44,276 nt of DNA. Origin: an uncultured Prevotella sp. Its GTDB lineage: Bacteria > Bacteroidota > Bacteroidia > Bacteroidales > Bacteroidaceae. The stretch's first letter is position 1; every line of letters starts with the position of its first letter. The notes beneath the pieces were generated by a model, which did not search any database, was not told the origin of the DNA, and was given only the letters and a program-made list of their open reading frames with translations. The position numbers were made by a program, and so were the translations under genes. Shown here piece after piece: positions 1 to 7,465 of this stretch. The DNA is taken from the NCBI GenBank assembly GCA_947174835.1, contig CAMWKM010000006.1:1-44276 (forward strand). The letters run 5' to 3'.

Positions 1-1251
1 ACAGTAGTGATAATCTTCTGCATACCCACCTTGCCATAGTCGGCTTCAAGCTGCGGCAATTCTTGAAAGCCCAGCGCCACGCTTACCTTGTTGCTTCGGG
101 CAGTGCCTATCAGGCGATCTATTTTGTGGAAGTAGAGCGTCGGCAACTCATCGACGACAATACTCACAGGTACATTCTTTCCCTGTCCTGTATTCACTCT
201 TGTTACAAGGTGGTTGAGAATAAGGGCATTGAGCGCACCTATGATACTTTCCATTTCCGGGTCATTGGCTATAAGCAGATAACTCGGATTCTTTGGGTCA
301 CTGACTTTCAAGTCAAAGTCATCACCGTCCTTGTGGAATATCCAGTAGCTCTCCTTGGTGGCAAGACGTGAGGTATAGACACGCAGCGTACCAATCATAC
401 CCTCCAATTGTTCCATGGCTTTGTTGGCAAAGGCTGTCTGGAACGGTCCCAGCAGCGGTGCTACCTCATTGTCGGTCTGAAGAATCTCGAAGATGGTCTG
501 ATAACTCTCATTGAGGAAAGACAGGATATGTGGCATGTCGGAATACTTGCCCAACCAATAGGCTGGCTGCACCTCTGCTCCCAAATGGTCAAACACCCGT
601 CCTGTCTGTATCAGTCGTTTTGTCTTTGTGTCTTCCCTTTTCTCAGCAATCAGCATCTTGCCATTCCTGTCGTAAGGTTCTTTGCCATAGTTGCAGAAGA
701 AATATATGCAGGCGGCAAGGAAGTTAACGGCAGAGGTCTGGAAGAACTGGTCGCTGCCGCCGCCTCCCTCTTTCTTTCCCTTTTGCAGGGATTCCAACAG
801 CGTTTCGGCAGTCTCGCTGGCTGCGGCAAGGTTGTTGATATACTTCAACCGGATAGGGTTCACCCTCCTCGAATACTCCACATCAACTGAACTTCATTCT
901 TTTGGGCATCTTGCTGTCCTTGGCGTTCTTGTTCTTTAGATAGTGATAATACAGTTTGGTGGCAAGAGTCGGGAACTTGTAGTCATACACTACCATGGCG
1001 AAACCTTTCTTGGAGTGTTGACGGATGAACGGCTCTATGACAGAAAAGGTTTTACCAGAGCCTGGCGTTCCCACAACCCATGTTCCATGGAACGGATTCG
1101 TAATATTTATGCATCCTTTGCGGAACTTACCCTTCCAGTAATAGCGCATGGGGATGTTGACAGAGTATTTGTCGTCAATGACCTCCTCGCACTGCTCGAA
1201 GCTTTCATTCTCCAGATTGAAGCGGTCTTTAGTAGGCCTTCTTTTCGCGCC
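1..1251 (-). pseudogene. TraG/VirD4-type coupling protein (MobC), 5'-truncated and frameshifted
   Basis: This is a remnant of the ATPase that couples the relaxase-DNA complex to a conjugation pore. The 5' part (1251 to about 885) has a Walker A motif GTPGSGKT and ends at a TGA at 883-885. The same protein resumes in another frame at about 882 and stays open to the window edge, with a Walker B-like DELPTLY around 145-165. The two frames differ by one net base near 883-893. Upstream, the homologous frame is cut by a TAA at 1252-1254, where a normal gene would continue with N-terminal membrane segments. That end abuts the truncated AlbA-type gene on the other strand. The first ATG in the surviving 5' part is at 1149. 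The 3' end is outside the window. Confidence 0.85.
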
Positions 1252-1264
1252 TTATACTTATCAT

Positions 1265-2300
1265 GGTTGTCCTTACTACAGGGTAGAGAGTGCAACGAAG
1301 GAGTTGCCACGCGACATGTACGAAGAACGGTTGCGCAGAAGTAAGCCAGATATGTTTGCATGGGAGCAGCAACCTTCAGAGTTTACTGATATTAGTTCTT
1401 TGGATGGGAAACTAATACGTGGTGTAGTACGTCTTGGTGTTGAGAGAGGTAGATTGTCAGAACTGGCTCTTACTGAACCCATCGGAGATGTGTTGGGTAA
1501 ATGGAAGTTGACCACAGGTGAAAGACCTCTGAATGCCGCTACGGCACTCTTCACGAAAGATACAGGCATGTATACGCAGTTCACGATGCGTCTGGCCCGT
1601 TTCCAAGGGACGGACAAGAATGAGTGACAACCAACGTGTGGAGGAGAATGTCTTCGTGTTACTTAACGAGGCCATGAACTTCTTTCGCAAACACTTGGAT
1701 ATGCACGGAAAGATTGTCGGACTTGTGCGTGATGAGTATTTGGAGGTGCCTGCAGAAGCTTTGCGTGAAGCCGTCTTGAATGCACTTTGTCATCGCCAGT
1801 ACGAGAGGTATAACCTGACTATAGGCATTGCCATCTGCGATGATCGTATCGAAATCGAGAATCCTGGTATACTGCCTCCGCAGATTACTCCAGAGAACCT
1901 TCGTCATCCACATATCTCTTACCCATATAATCCGCTAATTGCCAATGTTCTGTATAGCACAACCTATATTGAGAACTGGGGTTCGGGTGTGAAACGCATC
2001 ATGGAGGCTTGCCAAAAGAGAGGTGTAGCAGCACCTACATGGTCTATCAATGGTGGCTTTGTTGTGGTAACATTTATGAGACCAACAAAGGATGTTACTC
2101 AAGGTGTTACTTAAGAAGATTCTCTCGATGGAAAAATAGAGAAGGCAATTAAAGAAAATCTTAAGGTTACCACAGAAGATTTGGCAAAACAATTCAGGGT
2201 TACTTCAATGACCATCAAGCGACACTTAGCCAAAATGCCACATATCCGTTATGTAGGTAGTGGTTATAGTGGTCATTGGGAGGTACTTGAAAAAGGATAA
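1265..2300 (+). pseudogene. AlbA/Schlafen-type ATP-binding protein (RecG-like C-terminus), decayed
   Basis: This is the remnant of a 'putative DNA binding / ATP-dependent helicase-like' protein, a family common beside Bacteroidota mobile elements. Recognisable homology begins at about 1274 and lacks the N-terminal AlbA/Schlafen domain. It runs in one frame to a TGA at about 1625-1627, then continues in another frame from about 1622 with the GHKL-like segment (HRQYERYNLT, IEIENPG, ENWGSG). A TAA at 2112-2114 follows; one base change from CAA would restore GVTQED. The frame then stays open to 2300 and encodes a winged-helix tail (DLAKQFRVTSMTIKRHL). Truncation, frameshift and nonsense codon together make it non-functional. 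It is the only gene on the plus strand of the element. Confidence 0.82.
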
Positions 2301-2364
2301 AACCACCATCGCAATTTGAGACAGTGCTTTCGACGATTTGCGACAATCGAAAAGCACATCTTGT

Positions 2365-2392
2365 AAAAAAGTGAGACATGTCTCACTTTTTT
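2365..2392. terminator. Bidirectional hairpin terminator after the AlbA-type remnant
   Basis: A perfect 12-bp stem AAAAAAGTGAGA / TCTCACTTTTTT encloses a CATG loop, with an A run on one side and a T run on the other. It lies 65 bases past the end of the AlbA-type reading frame and can terminate transcription in both directions. Confidence 0.75.
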
Positions 2393-2440
2393 GGTTTTTT
2401 CTTCCATATAATACATGAATTCGGGATAAAAGTATAGCAC

Positions 2441-2487
2441 AAACAACCTCAAAAGGGGTCTGAGTCAGACCCCTTTTGAGGTTGTTT
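2441..2487. repeat. Perfect 23-bp inverted repeat with 1-base spacer
   Basis: The arms 2441-2463 and 2465-2487 are exact reverse complements around a single G at 2464. The core reads AAAAGGGGTCTGA. On the minus strand it lies 46 bases downstream of the stop of the gene ending at 2533 and is followed by a T-rich stretch, so it probably works as a terminator. Its length and perfection also fit a cruciform or element-borne palindrome. Confidence 0.8.
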
Positions 2488-2532
2488 TATGAGGAAATTT
2501 CCTTATCTCGAGCTGACGTATATAATACTCGA

Positions 2533-3063
2533 TTAGCATTTCAACCACAGAAAAATCAATTGCAAAAGACACCAAAATGAATATAGCGAGGTGAGATACG
2601 AGACGCCTGTCCACCACCAGAACACCTTGGGTGACAGGTACACTCCTTTTCCAGACTTTATGAAGGATTGCATTTCTTCATTCTGATTACGAATTTCTTG
2701 CAACATCATCCTCCTATGATTGGCAAGAAGTGCGGTCTCGGCATGAATCAAATCCTCTCTCCCAGATTTGATGGTATTCAAACACTCGTCGGTCATTTCA
2801 ACCTTTAAGACTGTAGCCTCAGTACGGGTAACTGCACGACAGAAAGCGAAAACAGCCATGTCCATGCTATCTGTGGCAGCTTTCATTGCAATCACCATAT
2901 CTGTTCCGTCTTTGCGAGCCTTCTCAACTTTCATGACATTATCGTGCAAGTTGCTTATGGCTTGCTTAAGGAGTAGAAGTTCATTGTCAAGGTTAGTCTT
3001 TTGCTCCTGGACTTCTTCCTGTTTGTCGATTTCTTCGACAAGATTATTATACTTATTCTTCAT
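2533..3063 (-). CDS. Coiled-coil protein with C-terminal membrane anchor, mobilisation cluster
   Basis: This 176-residue protein follows the relaxase by 12 bases on the same strand, so it is probably part of the mobilisation operon. Residues 5-120 are Lys/Glu/Leu-rich and predicted by eye to be helical or coiled coil. Residues 148-175 form a Trp/Phe/Leu-rich hydrophobic segment with Lys near the very end, consistent with a tail anchor. No enzymatic motif is visible. By position, between relaxase and coupling protein, it may help bring the relaxosome to the membrane; that role is inferred from context only. Confidence 0.75.
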   Translation of the reverse strand: MKNKYNNLVEEIDKQEEVQEQKTNLDNELLLLKQAISNLHDNVMKVEKARKDGTDMVIAMKAATDSMDMAVFAFCRAVTRTEATVLKVEMTDECLNTIKSGREDLIHAETALLANHRRMMLQEIRNQNEEMQSFIKSGKGVYLSPKVFWWWTGVSYLTSLYSFWCLLQLIFLWLKC

Positions 3064-3075
3064 AACGATTTATTT

Positions 3076-4311
3076 TTAACGTCCATGTCCTTTATGTCTC
3101 TTGATTGGCTTGCATAGCCAGTTAGCGTGTTGGGCACAACGTCGTGCCCAGTCACGTTCATCCTCATCCATGTCCTTACCCCAGTTCGATGGAGTGGAAC
3201 CACCTCCGCCACACGATTCTGAAATAGTGGTGGCAGCATCGACATAGTGCATGAACAACAGCATAGCCACATTCAAGACATTCTCAAATGGCATAGATTC
3301 ATCAGGAACTTCGATGGCATCCTCCATAGCCTTGTATGCATCCACCGGCATCATGATGGAATAATGTTTATCGTCAACTGACAATATCTTCCTGAAGATA
3401 GGTGGTGCTTCGGGCTTAGTCTGGACAACATCCTGACGACCTGAGTTACGCTCTGTGATGGGCTTCCTTGCAGTAGTCTGGGAGGTGACCACGGTAGAAC
3501 AGGGTTTCACAACACTTGGAGCGATCGGACGAAATTTCTTCCATGTGGCTTCAAGTTTGGTGGTGGTCAAGTTACGACCTTTGCCCAAGGTGGATGACTT
3601 GAAACGGGAGTTACCTCTAAGGACGGTGTACCCATGCAAGACACCTTGTTTGTCACGTTGCTCAAGGACTTTGTAACCACGACTTTCAAGACCGCGCTTA
3701 TAACTGTTCCAATCATAACTTGACATTTCGCAAAGGATGTCATAACAAGCATCCGTTATCTTCTTTTGGTGAGCCTCGTGAATATCCTCGGGCAACTCCC
3801 ATCCACGTTCAATGTTAATGTCGTGGGCAGCCTTGACTGCGCTATTACCGATGAAGGAGTCATTCATGAGATTCCCGTCAAGGTCAATGCGGTTGATGAG
3901 GATGTGAAGGTGCGGGATGCCGGACTTCGCATCAAAATGAAGACAGGCAAATATCTGCGCCCTATCCAGATTAAACTTGGCATTTCCTTTCTTCTTGCTT
4001 TCCTTGGTTTGGACATCCTTCTGGAGCTTTTCGAGGAACTGTAGCGCATACGTATACCAGTCTTTTAGTGTCCATCCCTTTGTCTCTTCAATGGATGGGG
4101 AAACCTCCAGTCGAAGGGTCGGGTTCTTGACTGGCTTATGCCTGAATTTCGGTTCATACTTTTGGTGAATGGTTTCCATCGCTCCCCACATGGCGAGAGG
4201 AGTAAGCCCCTCGTCAAGGTTGCGTGTCAGCACTATGTCTGCGCGGTTATGCTTGGTGGCATAATTCGTCATGGCTGCGCCATGCGGTATAGACTTTGCT
4301 TTTGCTATCAT
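3076..4311 (-). CDS. Relaxase/mobilisation nuclease (MOBP-like)
   Basis: This 411-residue protein should nick the element at oriT and stay covalently attached to the 5' DNA end during transfer. The three-histidine metal motif is clear: His125 in CLHFDAKSG, then PHLHILIN with His134, His136 and Asn140. Tyr17 in MTNYATKHNRA is the likely nicking residue. Residues 1-250 are the relaxase domain; the Lys/Ser/Thr-rich rest has no recognised fold. The ATG overlaps the stop of the upstream MobC-type gene as ATGA (4308-4311), indicating translational coupling. The gene appears intact, unlike the coupling-protein gene downstream. Relaxase assignment is firm; the subfamily is less certain. Confidence 0.92.
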   Translation of the reverse strand: MIAKAKSIPHGAAMTNYATKHNRADIVLTRNLDEGLTPLAMWGAMETIHQKYEPKFRHKPVKNPTLRLEVSPSIEETKGWTLKDWYTYALQFLEKLQKDVQTKESKKKGNAKFNLDRAQIFACLHFDAKSGIPHLHILINRIDLDGNLMNDSFIGNSAVKAAHDINIERGWELPEDIHEAHQKKITDACYDILCEMSSYDWNSYKRGLESRGYKVLEQRDKQGVLHGYTVLRGNSRFKSSTLGKGRNLTTTKLEATWKKFRPIAPSVVKPCSTVVTSQTTARKPITERNSGRQDVVQTKPEAPPIFRKILSVDDKHYSIMMPVDAYKAMEDAIEVPDESMPFENVLNVAMLLFMHYVDAATTISESCGGGGSTPSNWGKDMDEDERDWARRCAQHANWLCKPIKRHKGHGR

Positions 4312-4670
4312 CTTTTGAACATTCCTTCTATTTCTGCCAATCTGCGAATAAGGCTGTTAACGCCTTCAATCCACTGCCGCATGAACTGCTCGTTGCGGAA
4401 GTATTTCTTTCGCTGTTCCTGGGTCGTGCCGTGAAGGGCATTCTTAATCAGAATCAGCTCGCCTCGGGCAGCTTTCAGCGAAATAAGGGCATCAGTTTCC
4501 TTGTCGCTCATCATCGCCTTTGGTTCCTGGCTCAATGAGGTGTCATGGATATACTGGCTTTTCTTCAACCCACAGGCTGCTGCGTTATCGACAATCTTCT
4601 TGTACTCTTCGGGCGTATAGCAAACGGTGATACGTGGATTACGCCCTTTGTGTTCTATTTTCTGTTTCAT
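4308..4670 (-). CDS. MobC-type relaxosome accessory protein
   Basis: This 120-residue basic protein matches the small mobilisation proteins that bind oriT and recruit the relaxase. Residues 12-45 (RITVCYTPEEYKKIVDNAA) resemble a ribbon-helix-helix DNA-binding segment. Residues 60-118 are helical, with the RNEQFMRQWIEGVNSLIRRLAEI pattern split across the C-terminal region. It is the first gene of the mob operon, ends in an ATGA overlap with the relaxase, and sits directly downstream of the non-coding candidate oriT. It is called MobB in some Bacteroides elements and MobC in others. Confidence 0.85.
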   Translation of the reverse strand: MKQKIEHKGRNPRITVCYTPEEYKKIVDNAAACGLKKSQYIHDTSLSQEPKAMMSDKETDALISLKAARGELILIKNALHGTTQEQRKKYFRNEQFMRQWIEGVNSLIRRLAEIEGMFKR

Positions 4671-4853
4671 TCATAAAAGGTTTTATATGCAAATTTATAA
4701 CTGGGCTTGGGCAACCCAATGCGAGCCTGCGAGTATTGCAAGAAGTCAATAAGCCGGGTAAGTAGCGAAGCGGATTGTCGGACATTGGCACTTCTTGTTT
4801 AGAGAATACAAAAATTCAGGCACCCTTCGGGTCATCCTAAACCCTTGATGGAG
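4671..4853. other. Candidate origin of transfer (oriT), non-coding
   Basis: This 183-base gap lies directly upstream of the mob operon, the usual oriT position. It contains a small hairpin TTGGG-CAA-CCCAA (about 4708-4720), an outer inverted repeat CAAGAAGT (4739-4746) / ACTTCTTG (4790-4797) enclosing a GC-rich segment, and an ACCC-TTC-GGGT hairpin near 4822-4832. A relaxase recognising a stem-loop next to the nick site would fit. The nick itself cannot be placed from sequence alone. Confidence 0.5.
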
Positions 4854-5669
4854 TTATACGACATCGTTGGAAATCGTTTTGACTGGTGCCGTGGCGGTAG
4901 CATCCGCTTCGCCCGTATCAGGCAGTCCAGAGAAACGCTGTGCCTCGTTGTCTGGGCTGTCGTCGCTTTCAGGGGTTGCGTCTGTCAAGGTGATGGATGG
5001 GGAAAGGCTTTCTTCAATCCGGGTGGTCGGTTCGACACCATCATTGAATAGTTCCTTTTCCCTGCCGTTACCTTCATTAGAATAGTCATGGCTGACTGGC
5101 TCGGATTGGTTAGAAGTGTACTCATCCCTTTGTTCGATGGCTGGGACATCAGATTGATGTGTGGCTCGCTCCATATCAATCTTGTCATAAGAAAGGGATA
5201 AGGAAGAATTTACATTGTCATCATGGACTTCATTTCTAGAGACAGCATCCGTTCTTTTGTGGTTCGCCTTGATGCGCTGCTCAATCTGAGGATGGCGTGA
5301 GTAATGCGCATTGCGGATAACTTGATTGTCGATGTACCAACTGGCAATACAATGGACGGTAAAGACAGTTGTACGGTAGTTCGGTACAGATGATACCAAT
5401 CCCATCTCATGGAACATGTCAACCATCTTGGAGGCAGTCTTGCGATTGCACTTCCATAGTTTGGCAAGTTCCACTTCCGAAATAGCGAACTGACCTGGGC
5501 TTAGGTCAACTGAATACTCTTTCTTCTTGTAGTGTGCTGGCTCCCTCACTGCCATTTGCAAGAAAGTAGCAAAGCACTTCATGCGGTCGAAGCCCTGTGG
5601 ATAGTTGAACAAGAAATCCAACTGTCGGTCTGACAAAAACAGACCATAAGACAAATCTTCTTTGTACAT
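4854..5669 (-). CDS. Winged-helix protein of mobile element, acidic C-terminal tail
   Basis: The protein has 271 residues from the ATG at 5669; a GTG at 5702 would add 11 residues. Residues 10-130 look like a winged-helix replication or partition-type domain (ISEVELAKLWKCNRKTASKM, then a turn and VSSVPNYRTTVFTV). Residues 165-271 are rich in Ser, Asp, Glu and Thr, look disordered, and have no motif. It follows the DnaC-like gene by 41 bases on the same strand, so replication or copy control of the excised circle is plausible. No precise family is recognised. Confidence 0.7.
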   Translation of the reverse strand: MYKEDLSYGLFLSDRQLDFLFNYPQGFDRMKCFATFLQMAVREPAHYKKKEYSVDLSPGQFAISEVELAKLWKCNRKTASKMVDMFHEMGLVSSVPNYRTTVFTVHCIASWYIDNQVIRNAHYSRHPQIEQRIKANHKRTDAVSRNEVHDDNVNSSLSLSYDKIDMERATHQSDVPAIEQRDEYTSNQSEPVSHDYSNEGNGREKELFNDGVEPTTRIEESLSPSITLTDATPESDDSPDNEAQRFSGLPDTGEADATATAPVKTISNDVV

Positions 5670-5710
5670 GTTTTTTGATTTAATTATTATAGGTGTGGAC
5701 ACTCTTCTTG

Positions 5711-6379
5711 TTAATTATTGCGGTATGTACCATTCTTGAATACGATTTTCTCAACCATCTCATTGAGACGGTCGGCGATGCGGTCATTATAGTGTTCGCG
5801 TATCTGCGATGGCATTAAGTTTGTGGTGATAATGGTGAAGAGTTGCTCATCGTAACGTTTTGTCAGCAGGTCTATAACTGGAGTATAGACATTCCCGTAG
5901 TCCATCACTTCTGATGGCTCTGTGCCAAGGTCGTCAATGCCGAGCATATCTACGCTGATGAGCTTGAGGTATGCATCATAGTTGTTCTTGCATAGGTGGG
6001 CAATGTACTTCGCATCCACAATCTGGATTCCGTATGTGCCATCGTTGTATGGCTTCCGAATATACAGATAGTTCAGTAACTGTTGGAACGCCTTTAGCAT
6101 GGTACTCTTACCATTGCCGCATCTGCCGCATAGTAGGATGCCGAAACTGGTAGATGGCGATGTGAGCCATTTTGCCAACTCATGGATTTGCGCCTCCATG
6201 TCTTCGTTAGTAATGAAAGTACGGTGACGATATTCTACCTCAGCCATGACTGCCGCTAACAGATAGGCGTAGGATTCGTCTTCTGACATGGGTAACTTAA
6301 AACGCGGCTTCATAGGACGCCGCTGTAGTAGGGATTTCTTTAACCACTCTACGTTGATTCTTTGAGGATTTTGTGTCAT
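5711..6379 (-). CDS. DnaC/IstB-like AAA+ ATPase (helicase loader type)
   Basis: This 222-residue protein has Walker A GRCGNGKST at about residues 82-90 and Walker B LGIDDLG at about 145-151. Sensor-like TTNL and an arginine-finger-like DRIADRL follow, as in DnaC/IstB helicase loaders. It probably loads a helicase on the element's replication origin after excision or nicking. The start overlaps the end of the upstream winged-helix gene by 83 bases in another frame; an internal ATG at 6313 would shorten this, but the residues before it look like genuine protein. It belongs to the leftward replication cluster. Confidence 0.85.
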   Translation of the reverse strand: MTQNPQRINVEWLKKSLLQRRPMKPRFKLPMSEDESYAYLLAAVMAEVEYRHRTFITNEDMEAQIHELAKWLTSPSTSFGILLCGRCGNGKSTMLKAFQQLLNYLYIRKPYNDGTYGIQIVDAKYIAHLCKNNYDAYLKLISVDMLGIDDLGTEPSEVMDYGNVYTPVIDLLTKRYDEQLFTIITTNLMPSQIREHYNDRIADRLNEMVEKIVFKNGTYRNN

Positions 6380-6746
6380 AACAGCGATTTGTCTTAAAAT
6401 TATCTTTTTCTATATCTTTTGTAATAGGGGTCAAGCCATCCGTCAACTCTACCGTCAAGTTCTCCGTCCATTTAAGGAGTGAGTATTTGGACGGTACATG
6501 ACGGGACTTGCCATCGGTAAAAGAGATAAGCCCCCGTTTGGCAAGATTTTTCCGAGCAGTGCAGAGTGTCTGCTTAGACATGTGTAGCACCTCACAGATT
6601 CGTACTGTTGAGCATGGCACAGGCATATTCCACCGATGTTGGTTGCATTCATTGACGATGAATGCATACAGTGCAACCTCGCTTGTGGGCATGTGTTCAA
6701 GAGATGAAGCACGCCAAAATTGGTTCATGTAATCAATGTACGTCAT
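6297..6746 (-). CDS. Winged-helix protein (DnaD/replication-initiator-like)
   Basis: This 149-residue protein has a helix-turn-helix at about residues 45-75 (STVRICEVLHMSKQTLCTARK followed by LAKRGLISF), typical of small DnaD- or RepA-like proteins placed before a DnaC-like loader. The C-terminal 50 residues are Lys/Thr-rich. Its ATG overlaps the stop of the excisionase-like gene as ATGA (6743-6746), and its own 3' end overlaps the loader gene by 83 bases. Initiation of replication or primosome assembly on the element is inferred from domain type and order. Confidence 0.78.
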   Translation of the reverse strand: MTYIDYMNQFWRASSLEHMPTSEVALYAFIVNECNQHRWNMPVPCSTVRICEVLHMSKQTLCTARKNLAKRGLISFTDGKSRHVPSKYSLLKWTENLTVELTDGLTPITKDIEKDNFKTNRCYDTKSSKNQRRVVKEIPTTAASYEAAF

Positions 6747-7099
6747 CTTCCTCTTCTTGGATTGTTTGCGACATACGCACGTGCTTCGTCATAAATGTCT
6801 GTTGTGGACTTGCGTGCTGACTGCATAAGCCAGGCATCAATCTCCGACTTGCGGAAGACGATACTTTTACCATTCTTATGATATGGAATGGTGCGGTTGC
6901 TTGTCCATCCATAGACTGTCTGCTCGGCTGGATGGTTGGGGAGGTACTTGCATAGGTCCTGTAACGAGAACCATGCATCTGCCTCTACATTGTTGTTTGA
7001 CTGCAGAGCGTCGAACTTCTGTTCAAGTGTATCCAACTTCTCAAGGATGCTTGCCATAAGCTGTGGCATTGCATCAAAAGATGGTACTGTGGTACTCAT
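6743..7099 (-). CDS. Excisionase-like HTH protein
   Basis: The protein has 118 residues from the ATG at 7099. The open frame extends to 7279, but the extra 60 residues are low-complexity leader, so the shorter start is chosen. Residues 15-35 form a short coiled coil (SILEKLDTLEQKFDAL). Residues 45-98 match the HTH_17/MerR-like excisionase fold, with WFSLQDLCKYL and IVFRKSEIDAWL. Such proteins bend DNA at attachment sites or regulate the downstream replication/mob genes. It heads a leftward run of overlapping genes, behind a non-coding region rich in short repeats. Confidence 0.8.
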   Translation of the reverse strand: MSTTVPSFDAMPQLMASILEKLDTLEQKFDALQSNNNVEADAWFSLQDLCKYLPNHPAEQTVYGWTSNRTIPYHKNGKSIVFRKSEIDAWLMQSARKSTTDIYDEARAYVANNPRRGR

Positions 7100-7311
7100 A
7101 ATTTTTGTTTTTAGTTGGCTGCAGCGATGTGCTACAGTCACTCTCTTTGGGAAGAAAGCGACTGCAAAAGTATCGTGAAAAGCAATGGTGAATTTGGCAT
7201 GATTGGGGACATAAAAACTCCATATCAACCACTGTGTGTTTGTATGTATAACTTGTTGATTATTAGATATAACAAACAAGTGTCAATGCTGAAAATCTTT
7301 TTCTTGTGACA

Positions 7312-7376
7312 CCGTTATGATAGGTGTCATAACGGCATCATAACGAAAATCGGCAACCGAAGGACTAATAACGAAA
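7312..7376. repeat. Clustered ATAACG repeats upstream of the excisionase-like gene
   Basis: The octamer TCATAACG occurs at 7326-7333 and 7337-7344, and in inverted orientation (CGTTATGA) at 7312-7319. A related TAATAACG is at 7365-7372. ATAACGAAAA is repeated at 7339-7348 and 7367-7376. The cluster lies between the excisionase-like gene and the integrase. It could be binding sites for the excisionase or integrase arm domain, or an operator. Confidence 0.6.
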
Positions 7377-7404
7377 AAGCCACTCACAAGTTGATGTGAA
7401 TGGC
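7372..7404 (-). terminator. Terminator of the integrase operon
   Basis: The imperfect stem AGCCACTCACA / TGTGAATGGCT (7377-7404) reads on the minus strand as a hairpin followed by TTTTT. It lies about 60 bases past the integrase stop. Confidence 0.75.
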
Positions 7405-7465
7405 TAAATGATAAAATATCCCTAAAGTGACTGATTATGGGTTGCCCATTATTGTATCAAAAGGA

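Noticed and set aside
7100..7279. 60-residue N-terminal extension of the excisionase-like protein
   Set aside because: The extension reads as AT-rich leader without domain character, and a good ATG with an A-rich leader exists at 7099.
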